A stretch of 6,050 nt of DNA from Elusimicrobiota bacterium (GTDB taxonomy: Bacteria > Elusimicrobiota > Elusimicrobia > UBA1565 > UBA9628). The stretch is from assembly GCA_028717865.1 (NCBI GenBank), contig JAQUMZ010000175.1, positions 1-6,050 of the forward strand. Reading direction: 5' to 3'. The notes under the pieces are model-generated. The model searched no databases. It saw nothing but the letters and a program-made list of their open reading frames with translations, and was not told where the DNA came from. Below, piece after piece: positions 5,971 to 6,050 of the stretch. Made by a program: the position numbers and the translations under genes. Numbering within the stretch: the stretch's first letter is position 1; every line of letters begins with the position of its first letter.

Positions 5971-6008
5971 AAAAAGCGAGGGAAGCAATTTGGGTCTTCC
6001 CTCGCTTT
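5971..6008 (-). terminator. Rho-independent terminator for a gene beyond the right edge
   Basis: A perfect 13-base-pair stem (5973-5985 with 5996-6008, arms AAAGCGAGGGAAG and CTTCCCTCGCTTT) encloses a 10-base loop. Read on the - strand, the stem runs into TTTTTCTT (5975 downwards). On the + strand only three T follow, so it should act mainly on leftward transcripts. It sits upstream of the XRE gene and therefore ends a preceding transcription unit, separating the four-gene operon from it. Confidence 0.85.
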
Positions 6009-6016
6009 GATGATGG

Positions 6017-6050
6017 CTATTCTCCTGCCCCCGACTTTGTTTCTTCCCTT
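6017..6050 (-). CDS. Possible last codons of a gene beyond the window
   Basis: One - strand frame enters from the right edge, reads REETKSGAGE and stops at TAG (6017-6019), 8 bases before the terminator stem. That spacing is normal for a gene end followed by its terminator. Only ten codons are visible, so no product can be named, and the frame itself is uncertain. Confidence 0.3.
   Translation of the reverse strand, partial: REETKSGAGE

Larger units (their letters stand above)
3327..6050. mobile_element. Serine-integrase mobile element inserted in comM (one end only)
   Basis: Lower-GC DNA begins inside comM, at about 3327, and continues past the right edge. It carries a large serine recombinase beside the junction plus three further genes on the - strand, unlike the host genes on + with GC-rich codons. 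The break falls in the best-conserved coding segment of comM, as expected of a site-specific integrase target. No terminal inverted repeat or target duplication is visible, which fits serine integrases, where only a 2-base core is exchanged. Whether this is a small cassette, an integrative plasmid or conjugative element, or a prophage cannot be told from one end; no phage structural or conjugation gene is in view. Confidence 0.88.

Noticed and set aside
1..6050. tRNA genes, CRISPR arrays, insertion sequences with terminal inverted repeats
   Set aside because: None seen by reading both strands; the insertion is in a protein gene rather than a tRNA.

Overview
The window joins two kinds of DNA. 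Positions 1 to about 3326 are very GC-rich bacterial chromosome, read on the + strand. From about 3327 to the right edge the sequence is visibly less GC-rich and all genes lie on the - strand. This right part is one end of an integrated mobile element. The host is probably a Gram-negative bacterium: it has a lipobox-type lipoprotein, a GAF/HisKA sensor kinase and ComM. The phylum cannot be fixed from this sequence; a high-GC Elusimicrobiota-like or deltaproteobacterial-type genome would fit, but that is a guess.

Host part: three tightly packed genes. First is the 3' part of a soluble GAF-domain sensor histidine kinase (2-1159). Second is a lipoprotein with an LPP20/FlgT-like look (1159-2265). 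Third is comM (yifB), an AAA+ Mg-chelatase-like helicase (from 2265). Each of the last two starts inside the stop codon of the gene before it (TGATG overlaps), so the three look like one transcription unit.

Junction: comM is broken at codons Asn-Pro of its conserved sensor-1 / NPCPCG segment (3321-3326). A TGA formed at the junction (3327-3329) ends the protein at 354 residues, about 150 short of a normal ComM. The position and the adjacent recombinase gene mark this as an attachment-site junction of a serine-integrase element. The other end lies beyond the window.

Element part, read leftwards from the right edge: the probable last codons of a gene outside the window, a strong rho-independent terminator (5973-6008), a spacer with a perfect DnaA-box 9-mer and a small dyad, then a four-gene run. 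The genes are an XRE-type helix-turn-helix protein, a RuvC-like RNase H-fold protein with Asn in place of the first catalytic Asp, a 56-residue protein, and a large serine recombinase. Two of the three joints are 4-base ATGA overlaps, so these genes are very probably co-expressed and act together. My reading is a compact integration/excision module: recombinase as the catalyst, XRE protein as regulator, and the RuvC-like and 56-residue proteins as accessory factors, one of them possibly a directionality factor. Only the recombinase role is firm.

The recombinase frame has no stop of its own inside the element. It runs through the junction and takes its last 40 residues from the antisense strand of comM, so its C-terminus should depend on whether, and where, the element is integrated.
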